The notes: generated from the letters alone by a model not told the origin. Shown: positions 1 to 6,705, counted from the first letter of the stretch. The stretch is 9,338 nt of DNA from Thermofilaceae archaeon (GCA_027017025.1 JALURH010000180.1:1-9338), one strand, 5' to 3'. Program-made: numbers and translations.

Positions 1-384
1 AGTTAATAGTAAGGCTATTTGACCTAAGTCTAAGTATAGGGGGTTAACCAAGGATCTATTGTCAGATAAGACAAGATAGAATCCGGGTAGTAACATGACT
101 TTGTAGCCTTTAATATATATAGCGAGTAGTGACATGTAATGTAATACGAGAAACGAGAGGAGAGAACCCCATAGGAAAAACCTTGTAATTACCTTTTTCT
201 CAGTAAATATTAACCCAGCTATTATCCACAAAATAAGTGCTATTACTGCTCCACGCCACGGAAAGTACCATAAGGGTGTTTGGGGGAAGAGATACTCGCT
301 TAAAAACTGTTCAATAGGTATACTTATTGCAAGAAATGAGATCACGAAGGGGGCAATGAATGCAATATAATTTTTCTTCCTCAT
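1..384 (-). CDS. Multi-spanning membrane protein of unknown function (C-terminus beyond window)
   Basis: Reading the minus strand from the ATG at 384-382 gives 128 codons with no stop up to the left edge, so the gene is partial at its 3' end. The start is MRKKNYIAF, followed by a hydrophobic stretch at about residues 6-24, a second at about 45-62 (after a PWRGA turn), a third at about 70-93, and the beginning of another near the cut. The short positively charged N-terminus suggests an inside-first topology. I recognise no family. It lies 13 bases after the stop of the site-2 protease gene on the same strand, with a GGGAG Shine-Dalgarno-like site five bases before the ATG, so it is very probably the third gene of that operon. 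That it is a real gene rests on the long open frame, the membrane-like composition, the ribosome site and the tight spacing; its function is unknown. Confidence 0.75.
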   Translation of the reverse strand, partial: MRKKNYIAFIAPFVISFLAISIPIEQFLSEYLFPQTPLWYFPWRGAVIALILWIIAGLIFTEKKVITRFFLWGSLLSFLVLHYMSLLAIYIKGYKVMLLPGFYLVLSDNRSLVNPLYLDLGQIALLLT

Positions 385-389
385 TATAA

Positions 390-394
390 CTCCC
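390..394 (-). promoter_or_regulatory. Shine-Dalgarno site of the partial membrane protein gene
   Basis: GGGAG on the minus strand, five bases before the ATG at 384-382 and just after the protease stop codon (TAG, 400-398). It supports the chosen start and re-initiation on a shared mRNA. Confidence 0.55.
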
Positions 395-397
395 TAT

Positions 398-1540
398 CTA
401 TGGAAAAGGTCTCAAACCCCATACTCTGATACTTAAGATAATGTTGAGAACTAAGATTAATATTATATACCCCGATAAAATGACAGTTAATCTTTTTCCT
501 AGTTTTTTCCCTAGCAATCTCAGAAGTATAGATTCAACAATCCTTCCTCCATCTAGAGGAATAGCAGGAAGCATGTTAATAACAGCTAAACTAGCAGTAA
601 TTACACTAAGCCACCATAACGCTTCATAGAGAGCGTCGTTATTGAATTTCTGGAAAAGCTTAACACCCATAAATCCTCGACTTTTATTGTATGGTGAAGG
701 GACTAGGATGAGGTCAACATTAATCTCTGTTCCATCTCTGATAACTGTTAATAGAATTTTATTGCCAGGTTCAGTCGTATCCATAAAGTTAGATAAATCT
801 CGTATGGTTATTATCTTAGTTCCGTTGATTGCTACTATTACATCTCCACGTTCTAGTTTACTATAAGCAGGATATCCCGGTATTGTATCCTCTATGCCTA
901 CTCCTACAGGAAATATTAAGGCAGGTATTAACATGATTACAAAGATATAGGTAACAAAATTTACGAAACTTCCAGCAGAAAATATTCTTATTTGACTTAA
1001 AAGGGATGAAGACCTCAAAGCTTCTTCATCCGGCTCTACAAATCCTCCTAGAAAGAAAGTAAAAATGAAAAATCCCGTAGACTTAATCTTTATTCCCTCA
1101 GCTGACGCTAGGAAACCATGCATTAATTCATGAGGTATCAATACTATTGCTATCGCCAACATAATATATGGAAGTACATGTAAGCCTATAGTTACACCAG
1201 GTATTATTGGAGTAACCGGGCTAGCTATTTCAGGCTTATAGAAGAATCCTATGATGTTCTGATGTAAAAACTGTAATCCGACAAAAGCTAGGTATACTCC
1301 AACCAATATCCCTATATTTCCAACCAATTTCCAAAACCGCTTATATCTTGACCCCACTCTTCTGATAAAATCATTGTATCTAGATGTTCTCAGCATTATC
1401 GTTAATCCTTCAACAGAGATACTGTATCTTTCTAAAAGCTTCGGTTTAGTACTTTTCAGGTAGAAGAATAAGCCGTAAACTATAGCCACGAATACTAGAA
1501 TAATTGATGCTTCATCCAATATTAACTTCAAGCCCAACAC
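398..1540 (-). CDS. Site-2 protease (M50 intramembrane zinc metalloprotease) with PDZ domain
   Basis: A 380-residue membrane protease that would cut substrate proteins within the lipid bilayer (regulated intramembrane proteolysis). The zinc site is HELMH at residues 137-141 (H137, E138, H141) in a transmembrane segment. The third ligand comes from the LDGG motif at 329-332 (D330), in the familiar N-x-x-P-x-x-P-L-D-G-G-R context. Further hydrophobic segments lie at about 11-28, 72-92, 122-136, 185-212, 310-326 and 350-370. A PDZ-like domain sits at about 213-285 (GDVIVAING core), between the two halves of the catalytic site, as in bacterial RseP and archaeal relatives. The start is a GTG at 1540, inside the end of the upstream MBL-fold gene (29-base overlap, different frame), which implies translational coupling; no clear Shine-Dalgarno site is seen. 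The substrate is unknown. The family call is secure; the start is less so. Confidence 0.93.
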   Translation of the reverse strand: MLGLKLILDEASIILVFVAIVYGLFFYLKSTKPKLLERYSISVEGLTIMLRTSRYNDFIRRVGSRYKRFWKLVGNIGILVGVYLAFVGLQFLHQNIIGFFYKPEIASPVTPIIPGVTIGLHVLPYIMLAIAIVLIPHELMHGFLASAEGIKIKSTGFFIFTFFLGGFVEPDEEALRSSSLLSQIRIFSAGSFVNFVTYIFVIMLIPALIFPVGVGIEDTIPGYPAYSKLERGDVIVAINGTKIITIRDLSNFMDTTEPGNKILLTVIRDGTEINVDLILVPSPYNKSRGFMGVKLFQKFNNDALYEALWWLSVITASLAVINMLPAIPLDGGRIVESILLRLLGKKLGKRLTVILSGYIILILVLNIILSIRVWGLRPFP

Positions 1541-2237
1541 CTGTCATATCGGAACTAATAAGTGTAGATTTATATTTCTTTAAAATAAGTTCTCTGGCTT
1601 CAATACTAACAGAATGTAGCGGAATAATCAGCTTAACATTCTTCTTTTTCACTATATAATCCAAGGAATTAAAACCGAAAACATCTCTTGTGGAGAGCCC
1701 TAATCCTCCTATAATAGCATATACATCGCCCTTTAGTGATTCTATAGCATCTTTAGCTGAGTACTCAAAACCATAGATACAGCAACCTAGGAAGAGTATC
1801 CAGGAATCATTTTTGTATTTTATAGCTAACCCCTGCTCTTTCCACAAGGATTTCTGATTAAGCATTATTGCTTCAATTCCCCAATCCTTTAACAGCTTTG
1901 GTATCGTACTTCTATAAATAGCTTTACTAAGTGGTAACATTACCTCCTTACTACATGGTAGGGGTGGAATAACTGTTGGGATAATTCCCGGTTTAAAACC
2001 TAAAATGTGGTGCGATAACCAAATTGATGTAAAATATAAATCAAGACTTTCCAGATCTATACCAAGTTTCTCAGCATTATATCTCAGAATTTTCGGATTA
2101 GGGCCACTGTCGAAAAGTATCTTAATTTTTTTCTTTTCACTCTCTATCTCAATATACATTGAAAGTCCATGAGCTGCTATAAGATCCTCATAAAGAGGAA
2201 CATCATCTATTAGGACTGTTAGAGATATTCTAGACAC
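1512..2237 (-). CDS. Metallo-beta-lactamase-fold protein (COG1237-like) with degenerate metal site
   Basis: A 241-residue protein resembling the MBL-fold group annotated as COG1237 metal-dependent hydrolases (relatives of the ribofuranosyl-aminobenzene phosphate synthase family). Family-like landmarks are a D-D-x-P start region, AHGLS at 22-26, ILFDSGP at 40-46 and AEKLGIDL at 55-62. After D66, where active members have H-x-H-x-D-H, this protein reads I-W-L-S-H-H (72-77), so both early histidines and the aspartate are gone. The later GCSH-type motif is GCCI, and the GGFH-type motif is GGLG; a late PLH keeps a histidine. Most metal ligands are therefore missing, while the scaffold is retained without stop or frameshift. 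It is probably a non-catalytic binding protein (inference). The start is GTG at 2237; the only in-frame alternatives lie well inside the fold. It is first in the operon with the site-2 protease, whose start it overlaps. Confidence 0.72.
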   Translation of the reverse strand: MSRISLTVLIDDVPLYEDLIAAHGLSMYIEIESEKKKIKILFDSGPNPKILRYNAEKLGIDLESLDLYFTSIWLSHHILGFKPGIIPTVIPPLPCSKEVMLPLSKAIYRSTIPKLLKDWGIEAIMLNQKSLWKEQGLAIKYKNDSWILFLGCCIYGFEYSAKDAIESLKGDVYAIIGGLGLSTRDVFGFNSLDYIVKKKNVKLIIPLHSVSIEARELILKKYKSTLISSDMTGVGLEVNIG

Positions 2238-2281
2238 AGTTTATCCGAAAGAATAAGAGTTAACGATAAAATAAATTATCC
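2238..2281. promoter_or_regulatory. Divergent intergenic spacer between MBL-fold and helicase genes
   Basis: These 44 bases separate two outward-facing GTG starts and must hold both promoters unless transcription starts inside the genes. The stretch is A/T-rich at 2268-2279 (aaaataaatta), which read on the minus strand could be the TATA element for the MBL-fold gene, about 36 bases before its start. No convincing element at -26 is seen for the helicase; aataag near 2252 is the only candidate. No Shine-Dalgarno site precedes either start, consistent with leaderless or short-leader mRNAs. Confidence 0.35.
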
Positions 2282-4510
2282 GTGGATATAATTGATGAGT
2301 TACGTAGGGATCCTGCTCGTAAAATAGTATATATTCATGTAGAGCAGCCAAAAAAACCCGAAATTGGTCCCAGGGTTGAGGAAGTAATAAAGAATAAAGA
2401 TCTTATTGAAGCACTAAAGAGAAAAGGTATAAAAAGGCTTTTTAGGTTCCAGCATGAAGCTATAAAGGAAGTAAAGAAGGGAGAAAATATTTTCATAGTT
2501 GCTGGCACAGGAACTGGAAAGACTGAAGCTTTTTTACTTCCAATACTTGAAGAAATTTCTAAGAAGCCATATGATGGTGTGAAAGCAGTTTTAATATATC
2601 CAACTAAGGCTTTAGCACGAGATCAATTGAAAAGAATATTAGAATATACATCTACATTCTTCGGTCTAAGAGCTGAGGTTCTTGATGGTGATACACCAGA
2701 TAAGAAAAGAAAAATTATTTACACATATCCTCCCCAGATTCTTATAACAAACCCCGACATGATTCATTTCTCACTACAGTATTCTAAGGAATTCCAAAAA
2801 TTAGTGTCAACAGCGAAATACATAGTCTTAGATGATGCACATGTATATACGGGTGTTTTTGGAGCTCATGTTCATTATGTCCTTAGGAGATTAAAACGAT
2901 TTACAGGTGATGTACAGCTTATTGGGGCATCAGCTACAATAGGTAATCCTTCAGAATTTTCTATGAACCTTTTTGGTGAGGAATCTAAAGTTATATATTC
3001 CAATATCTCAAGAAGGGCGCAAATATTTCATATTCTTGTATCTCCTATTGGCAGGTCACGTCTGATGGAGGCAATATCGTTGCTTAGACTTTGTTTTAAG
3101 TTAGGATTGAAAACTCTTGTTTTTGTAGATAGCCACCGTTCGGCAGAATTACTAAAGTTGTTTGCTAAGAGGCAAAGATTGGAAGTCGAGCTACATAGAG
3201 CTGGTCTTCGCCCAGAAGAAAGAGAACGTGTAGAACATAACTTAAGATCCGGGAAACTTAACGCAGTTATCGCCACACCCACATTAGAACTTGGCATAGA
3301 TATAGGATATTTAGATGCAGTAATTTTGTATAACATACCTCCTACATTCTCTAGGTATATACAAAGAACAGGAAGAGTGGGTAGAAGAGGTCAACATGCA
3401 TACGTATTTACAATCCTAGGAGATGATCCCATAAGTGCGTTTTATGAACGTAATCCTAAGTATTTCTTTAAACGTAAAGTAGATCCAGCATATATAGATC
3501 CTTTGAATGAAGAAGTTGCTAAAGTCCATCTATTAGCGATGGCTAGAGATTCCCCGTATAGGCAGGATATACTTTCAGGATATGAGAGAAAAATAGTAGC
3601 TACGTTAATGAAGGAAAATAAGTTACGTATAGGTAAAAGAGGATTTATTGTGATAACAAGGTATGGTGTTAAGTATCTAATGGAGAGACAGAATCTTCGG
3701 GGAATAGGTGATATAATTTCCATAGTAGTCTCAGGAGGGAGAAAAATAGGGGCAAGGGAAATGCCCCAAGCCCTTAAGGAGCTCTTTCCAGGTGCAATAT
3801 ACCTGCATGGAGGGAAGCCATATCTAGTACTTGATTTAAAGAACAAAAAAGCCGTGGTTAAGCCGCTACCTTATGTAGAGCCTCCAGTGATAACTTCTCC
3901 TTTATACTATACTATACCTGGGGAAGGAAACATGTTTGATCAATACGAAGTAATGGGCTTATCCATAAAGTATCTGGAATTAGAAATAACAGATTTCGTT
4001 TATGGATATATAGTTAAGCGATTTCCCTCAATGGAGTTAATAGATGAGAAAATATTTGAAAAAGAATATAATTACAGTTTCAAGACAAAGGGTTTGTTGA
4101 TAGAATTTCCTTACTACCTGGAATGGAGTGAAATAGAGAACGCAGAGGCTTTTCACGCAATTGAGCACGCTTTAATATCTGCAGCACAAGTGGTTGTCGG
4201 GGCTAGCACCACTGATTTAGGCGGTGTAAGTTTTCCATCAGGTCACATATATATCTATGATTCATATCCTGGGGGCTCTGGAATCTCAAAAGGTCTTTTC
4301 GAGAGGCTAGAAGAAGCATTGAAGGTAGCTCACAAGATAGTATCTAGATGTGAATGTGAGGATGGTTGTCCAAGATGTATATATAGTCCTTACTGCGGAA
4401 ATAACAATAAAATCTTGTCAAGAACAAGAGCGTCTTTTATTCTAGAGAAGGCTTTGGCGCTAAAGTTGTATGCCAGGTTTGTGAGAAGGCGGGGACGACC
4501 TTTGGTCTAG
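2282..4510 (+). CDS. COG1205 superfamily 2 helicase, MrfA/YprA-like, with C-terminal Cys cluster
   Basis: A 742-residue ATP-dependent helicase. Motifs are in order: I (GTGTGKTE, K80), Ia (PTKALARDQ), Ib (TNPDM), II (DDAH, 184-187), III (SAT, 217-219), V (TPTLELGIDIG) and VI (QRTGRVGRRG, 361-370). The C-terminal third is the DUF1998/MZB-type region, with DSYPGGSG and a cysteine cluster at C690, C692, C696, C699 and C705, then a family-typical CGNNNK-LS tail. This layout and length match bacterial YprA/MrfA (about 750 residues). B. subtilis MrfA is a 3'-5' helicase for mitomycin C damage repair, and yeast Hrq1 is a related RecQ4-like helicase. A role in DNA repair is inferred from the family, not shown here. 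The start is GTG at 2282, giving a typical short N-terminal lead before the Q-motif region (FRFQHEA). The last 51 bases overlap the end of the convergent methyltransferase gene. Confidence 0.93.
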   Translation: MDIIDELRRDPARKIVYIHVEQPKKPEIGPRVEEVIKNKDLIEALKRKGIKRLFRFQHEAIKEVKKGENIFIVAGTGTGKTEAFLLPILEEISKKPYDGVKAVLIYPTKALARDQLKRILEYTSTFFGLRAEVLDGDTPDKKRKIIYTYPPQILITNPDMIHFSLQYSKEFQKLVSTAKYIVLDDAHVYTGVFGAHVHYVLRRLKRFTGDVQLIGASATIGNPSEFSMNLFGEESKVIYSNISRRAQIFHILVSPIGRSRLMEAISLLRLCFKLGLKTLVFVDSHRSAELLKLFAKRQRLEVELHRAGLRPEERERVEHNLRSGKLNAVIATPTLELGIDIGYLDAVILYNIPPTFSRYIQRTGRVGRRGQHAYVFTILGDDPISAFYERNPKYFFKRKVDPAYIDPLNEEVAKVHLLAMARDSPYRQDILSGYERKIVATLMKENKLRIGKRGFIVITRYGVKYLMERQNLRGIGDIISIVVSGGRKIGAREMPQALKELFPGAIYLHGGKPYLVLDLKNKKAVVKPLPYVEPPVITSPLYYTIPGEGNMFDQYEVMGLSIKYLELEITDFVYGYIVKRFPSMELIDEKIFEKEYNYSFKTKGLLIEFPYYLEWSEIENAEAFHAIEHALISAAQVVVGASTTDLGGVSFPSGHIYIYDSYPGGSGISKGLFERLEEALKVAHKIVSRCECEDGCPRCIYSPYCGNNNKILSRTRASFILEKALALKLYARFVRRRGRPLV

Positions 4511-5101
4511 CTTTTTAAACATTAAAACAAAGATATGATCAAATAATCCCCATCTTTTTTTAAGAATTTTTGATCTAGGGAGAATTATACGAGTAGCAAA
4601 ACTGGATAAAGTATATAGTAATATTCCCTTCTCCTTGAGTATAGGTATGCTGGATTCCAAAAGTCTCTTAGTAAGAGATAGATCACCTCCCCCACATATT
4701 GCTAAATCCACTTGCTCAGAGGGATCTAAAGGAAGGAAAGGGGGATTAATTACAATAATGCCGAAACAGTTATCGCGAAAACAAGAAGCTCCCCAGCAAG
4801 CCACGGGTGCATAATATGTATATACATCATTGATAAGAGCGTTTATTCTTGAAGCTTTAAGGCAACAAACATCGATTTCGCAACCTACAGAAAAAATGCC
4901 AGCCTTTGCTGCTAGAAGAGGTAGTTGACCAACACTTGAACCAATATCTAGGAGTGGGCCTCTATGTTTTCTGATAAAAACTTCCAGTGCATTAGCTAGT
5001 AAAGATGTAGATACTGTAGCTCTTGGAGGAAAGCAATTTGAGGGGATATATAACTTTAATCCTCTAAAATACATGGTCTTGGGGTGAAATCTCAAATACA
5101 T
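4460..5101 (-). CDS. SAM-dependent methyltransferase, HemK/PrmC-like (COG2890)
   Basis: A Rossmann-fold methyltransferase. From the ATG at 5101 (213 residues) it has FRGLKLYIP at 12-20, a SAM loop LLDIGSSVGQ around D52-Q59, an acidic residue after strand 2 (GCEID, about 73-77) and the catalytic-type NPPF at 119-122 followed by LP. That pattern is shared by HemK/PrmC/Mtq2 glutamine methyltransferases and some N6-adenine methyltransferases; the short length and lack of a PrmC N-terminal domain favour the archaeal Mtq2/HemK2-like group, whose known eukaryotic member methylates a release-factor glutamine. The substrate here is inferred. The frame stays open to a GTG at 5158, but that start would run into asnS; family members begin near the FRGLK segment, so ATG 5101 (or ATG 5074) is preferred. 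It is cysteine-rich (about eight). The last 15 or so residues are antisense to the helicase end. Confidence 0.8.
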   Translation of the reverse strand: MYLRFHPKTMYFRGLKLYIPSNCFPPRATVSTSLLANALEVFIRKHRGPLLDIGSSVGQLPLLAAKAGIFSVGCEIDVCCLKASRINALINDVYTYYAPVACWGASCFRDNCFGIIVINPPFLPLDPSEQVDLAICGGGDLSLTKRLLESSIPILKEKGILLYTLSSFATRIILPRSKILKKRWGLFDHIFVLMFKKLDQRSSPPSHKPGIQL

Positions 5102-5138
5102 CTTTAGTAAATGTTTTGTGACTAAAGCCTTTACTTGT

Positions 5139-6437
5139 ATGGGGATAAAATTGGCCACAGGTATAACACCAATAAGAGAAGTATTTAAGATAGATGATGG
5201 TACACAGGTGACTGTAAGAGGATGGGTTTACAGGAGGAGAGATCTTGGAGAAAAAATATTTATAGTCGTCAGGGACTCCACAGGTATAATACAGACTGTT
5301 TTTAATCACCCTATGACTTTAAAGGCTAAAAAGGTCGGTATAGAGTCCTCGGTCATTATCTCGGGAATAGTAAGGTCGGACAAGAGAGCTCCTGGTGGGA
5401 AGGAGATAACTGCAGATTATATAGAGGTAATCGGTAAATCCGAGGCATTTCCAATAACAAAGGATGCTTCACGAGAATTCCTCTTAGATATAAGACACCT
5501 TTCCATAAGAAGCAGAAGGCTGACGACAATATTCAAAATAAGAGACACTATATTTAAGGCGGTACATGACTTTTTCCGTAAAAACGGTTATTATGAAGTA
5601 CATTGCCCAATGTTTATAACAGCCGCCGTTGAGGGGGGAGCAACACTTTTCGAGGTAAAATATGTAGATGGGAGCACTGTATACCTTACACAATCATCCC
5701 AGTTCTACCTCGAGGCCTTAATATATAGCCTAGAGAAAGTATATACTATAGCCCCATCATTTAGGGCAGAGAAATCACGTACAAGGCGTCATTTAACAGA
5801 GTTTTGGCACGCAGAAGCCGAGTTAGCTTGGAGCGGGTTAAACGATATCATGAAGGTAGAGGAGGAGTTGATAACATATATTGTTAATAAGACTTTAGAA
5901 GAAAATTATGAAGAACTGAAATTCCTTGGAAGAAACATTAATGCATTAGAGAACGTGTATCCACCGTTCTACAGGATATCCTATGATGAGGCACTCAATA
6001 TCCTCGAGGAAAGTGGGTATAAGGTACCTTGGGGAGAAGATTTTGGAGCAGATGAAGAGAGGGTGCTAACGAAGCAGTTTGATAAACCTGTATTCATCTA
6101 TAATTTCCCCGAAAAAGCTAAGGCCTTCTACCACAAAAATAATCCCAATAGACCTGAAGTAACGCTTTCAGCAGACTTATTAGCTCCAGAAGGCTACGGA
6201 GAAATAATAGGAGGGGGAGAAAGGATAGAGAAAGAGAGGGATCTTATAGCTAAAATAAAGAGGTTTGGATTAAAGCCAGAGGACTATCAATGGTACATAG
6301 ATTTAAGAAAGTATGGCAGTGTACCTCATGCAGGATTTGGGTTAGGAATGGATAGATTAGTAATGTGGATAACAGGTATAGACCACATTATTGACACTAT
6401 ACCATTTCCGAGAACAATACGAAGAGTATATCCCTAA
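5139..6437 (+). CDS. asnS: Asparaginyl-tRNA synthetase (class IIb)
   Basis: Charges tRNA-Asn with asparagine. From the ATG at 5139 it has 432 residues, the usual size for archaeal AsnRS. An N-terminal OB-fold anticodon-binding domain (about 15-100, RGWVYRRRDLGEKIF) is followed by the class II core: motif 1 around DTIFKAVHDFF, EGGATLF, QSSQFYLEA, motif 2 FRAEKSRTRRHLTEFW (R209, E211) and motif 3 GFGLGMDRL (399-407, R406). RRHLTEFWH, GEIIGGGERI and the final IPFPRT identify AsnRS rather than AspRS, so the organism can make Asn-tRNA directly rather than only by the GatCAB amidation route. Possible starts are GTG 5118, ATG 5139 and TTG 5151. ATG 5139 avoids overlap with the divergent methyltransferase and gives an N-terminus close to archaeal relatives; TTG 5151 is a serious alternative. 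Confidence 0.93.
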   Translation: MGIKLATGITPIREVFKIDDGTQVTVRGWVYRRRDLGEKIFIVVRDSTGIIQTVFNHPMTLKAKKVGIESSVIISGIVRSDKRAPGGKEITADYIEVIGKSEAFPITKDASREFLLDIRHLSIRSRRLTTIFKIRDTIFKAVHDFFRKNGYYEVHCPMFITAAVEGGATLFEVKYVDGSTVYLTQSSQFYLEALIYSLEKVYTIAPSFRAEKSRTRRHLTEFWHAEAELAWSGLNDIMKVEEELITYIVNKTLEENYEELKFLGRNINALENVYPPFYRISYDEALNILEESGYKVPWGEDFGADEERVLTKQFDKPVFIYNFPEKAKAFYHKNNPNRPEVTLSADLLAPEGYGEIIGGGERIEKERDLIAKIKRFGLKPEDYQWYIDLRKYGSVPHAGFGLGMDRLVMWITGIDHIIDTIPFPRTIRRVYP

Positions 6438-6533
6438 AACTCTGGAAAATTCTTTGTGCTAAAATCATAGATAAGCGAAAAACAAATAACTTTCCGAGTA
6501 GACATATACATCAGAAGAGACTAATCTAACAAA

Positions 6534-6560
6534 AAACGGGTAATGATATAGAGCCCGTTT
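6534..6560 (+). promoter_or_regulatory. Inverted repeat enclosing the likely tRNA promoter
   Basis: In the 134-base gap after asnS, aaacggg (6534-6540) and cccgttt (6554-6560) form a perfect 7-bp inverted repeat with a 13-base spacer. The spacer holds gatata (6545-6550), 22-27 bases before the mature tRNA 5' end, which is the right place for a TATA box. The repeat could be an operator or a weak RNA hairpin ending asnS mRNA; there is no T-run after it, so a classical terminator is unlikely. The rest of the gap shows nothing I can name. Confidence 0.4.
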
Positions 6561-6588
6561 AAAAGAAAAGAGCCCCGGTGGCCTAGCC

Positions 6589-6612
6589 AGACGCGATAAT
6601 CGCGTCCTAGAA
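6589..6612 (+). other. Non-canonical 24-nt intron in tRNA-Thr D-loop (between 17 and 18)
   Basis: A 4-bp central helix pairs CTAG 6583-6586 with CTAG 6607-6610. It is flanked by two 3-base bulges, CCA 6587-6589 and AAG 6611-6613. Beyond the first bulge is a hairpin GACGCGA/TCGCGTC (6590-6596 with 6600-6606, loop TAA). The outer helix is short (C6582-G6614, G6581-U6615). Cleavage after the second base of each bulge removes exactly 6589-6612 and gives the D-loop AGCCGGUA. Confidence 0.88.
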
Positions 6613-6632
6613 GGTAGGGCGGCGGCCTTGTA

Positions 6633-6664
6633 TGGTAGGTAACGGATAGGAGGGGTTCCGAGAG
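6633..6664 (+). other. Canonical 32-nt intron in tRNA-Thr anticodon loop (between 37 and 38)
   Basis: The central helix pairs CUUG 6627-6630 with CGAG 6659-6662 (one G-U). The bulges are UAU 6631-6633 and AGA 6663-6665, and the outer helix is the anticodon stem 6622-6626 with 6666-6670. Cutting after the second base of each bulge joins A37 to A38. The inner helix is weak (G6634-C6658, G6635-U6657), so this is a relaxed form of the motif. Confidence 0.88.
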
Positions 6665-6705
6665 AGCCGCAGGACCCGGGTTCAAATCCCGGCCGGGGCT
6701 CCACA

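Larger units (their letters stand above)
6572..6703 (+). tRNA. tRNA-Thr (UGU) with two introns and encoded CCA
   Basis: Exons are 6572-6588 (positions 1-17), 6613-6632 (18-37) and 6665-6700 (38-73), 73 bases in all, then CCA at 6701-6703. The acceptor stem GCCCCGG/CCGGGGC is perfect. The D-stem GCCU/GGGC has one G-U pair, with G15 and C48 for the Levitt pair and G18-G19 intact. The anticodon stem GCGGC/GCCGC is perfect, with loop CUUGUAA and anticodon UGU. The T-arm is CCGGG-UUCAAAU-CCCGG. U73, G1-C72 and C2-G71 fit archaeal threonine identity. Both interruptions fold as bulge-helix-bulge motifs, the substrate of archaeal splicing endonuclease. Without removing both introns no standard cloverleaf forms, so a scanner assuming one anticodon intron may misplace or miss the gene. 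Confidence 0.93.

Noticed and set aside
441..866. Two plus-strand open frames inside the site-2 protease gene
   Set aside because: They are antisense to the conserved LDGG and PDZ regions and look like composition shadows.
3028..3846. Two minus-strand open frames inside the helicase gene
   Set aside because: They are antisense to conserved helicase motifs, have no family features and no ribosome site.
5064..5693. Two minus-strand open frames overlapping the start and middle of asnS
   Set aside because: They are antisense to the conserved OB-fold and motif regions of asnS and show no protein features.
5139..6437. Calling the synthetase aspartyl-tRNA synthetase
   Set aside because: RRHLTEFWH, GEIIGGGERI and the final IPFPRT are asparaginyl-type; the equivalent AspRS segments differ.
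6534..6560. Inverted repeat as an intrinsic terminator for asnS
   Set aside because: It is followed by A-rich rather than T-rich sequence on the plus strand, and the repeat is short with a 13-base loop.
6571..6703. Reading 6589-6612 as an enlarged D-loop or as proof of a pseudogene
   Set aside because: Its ends fall exactly at the second base of two 3-base bulges around a 4-bp helix, and its removal restores a perfect D-loop.
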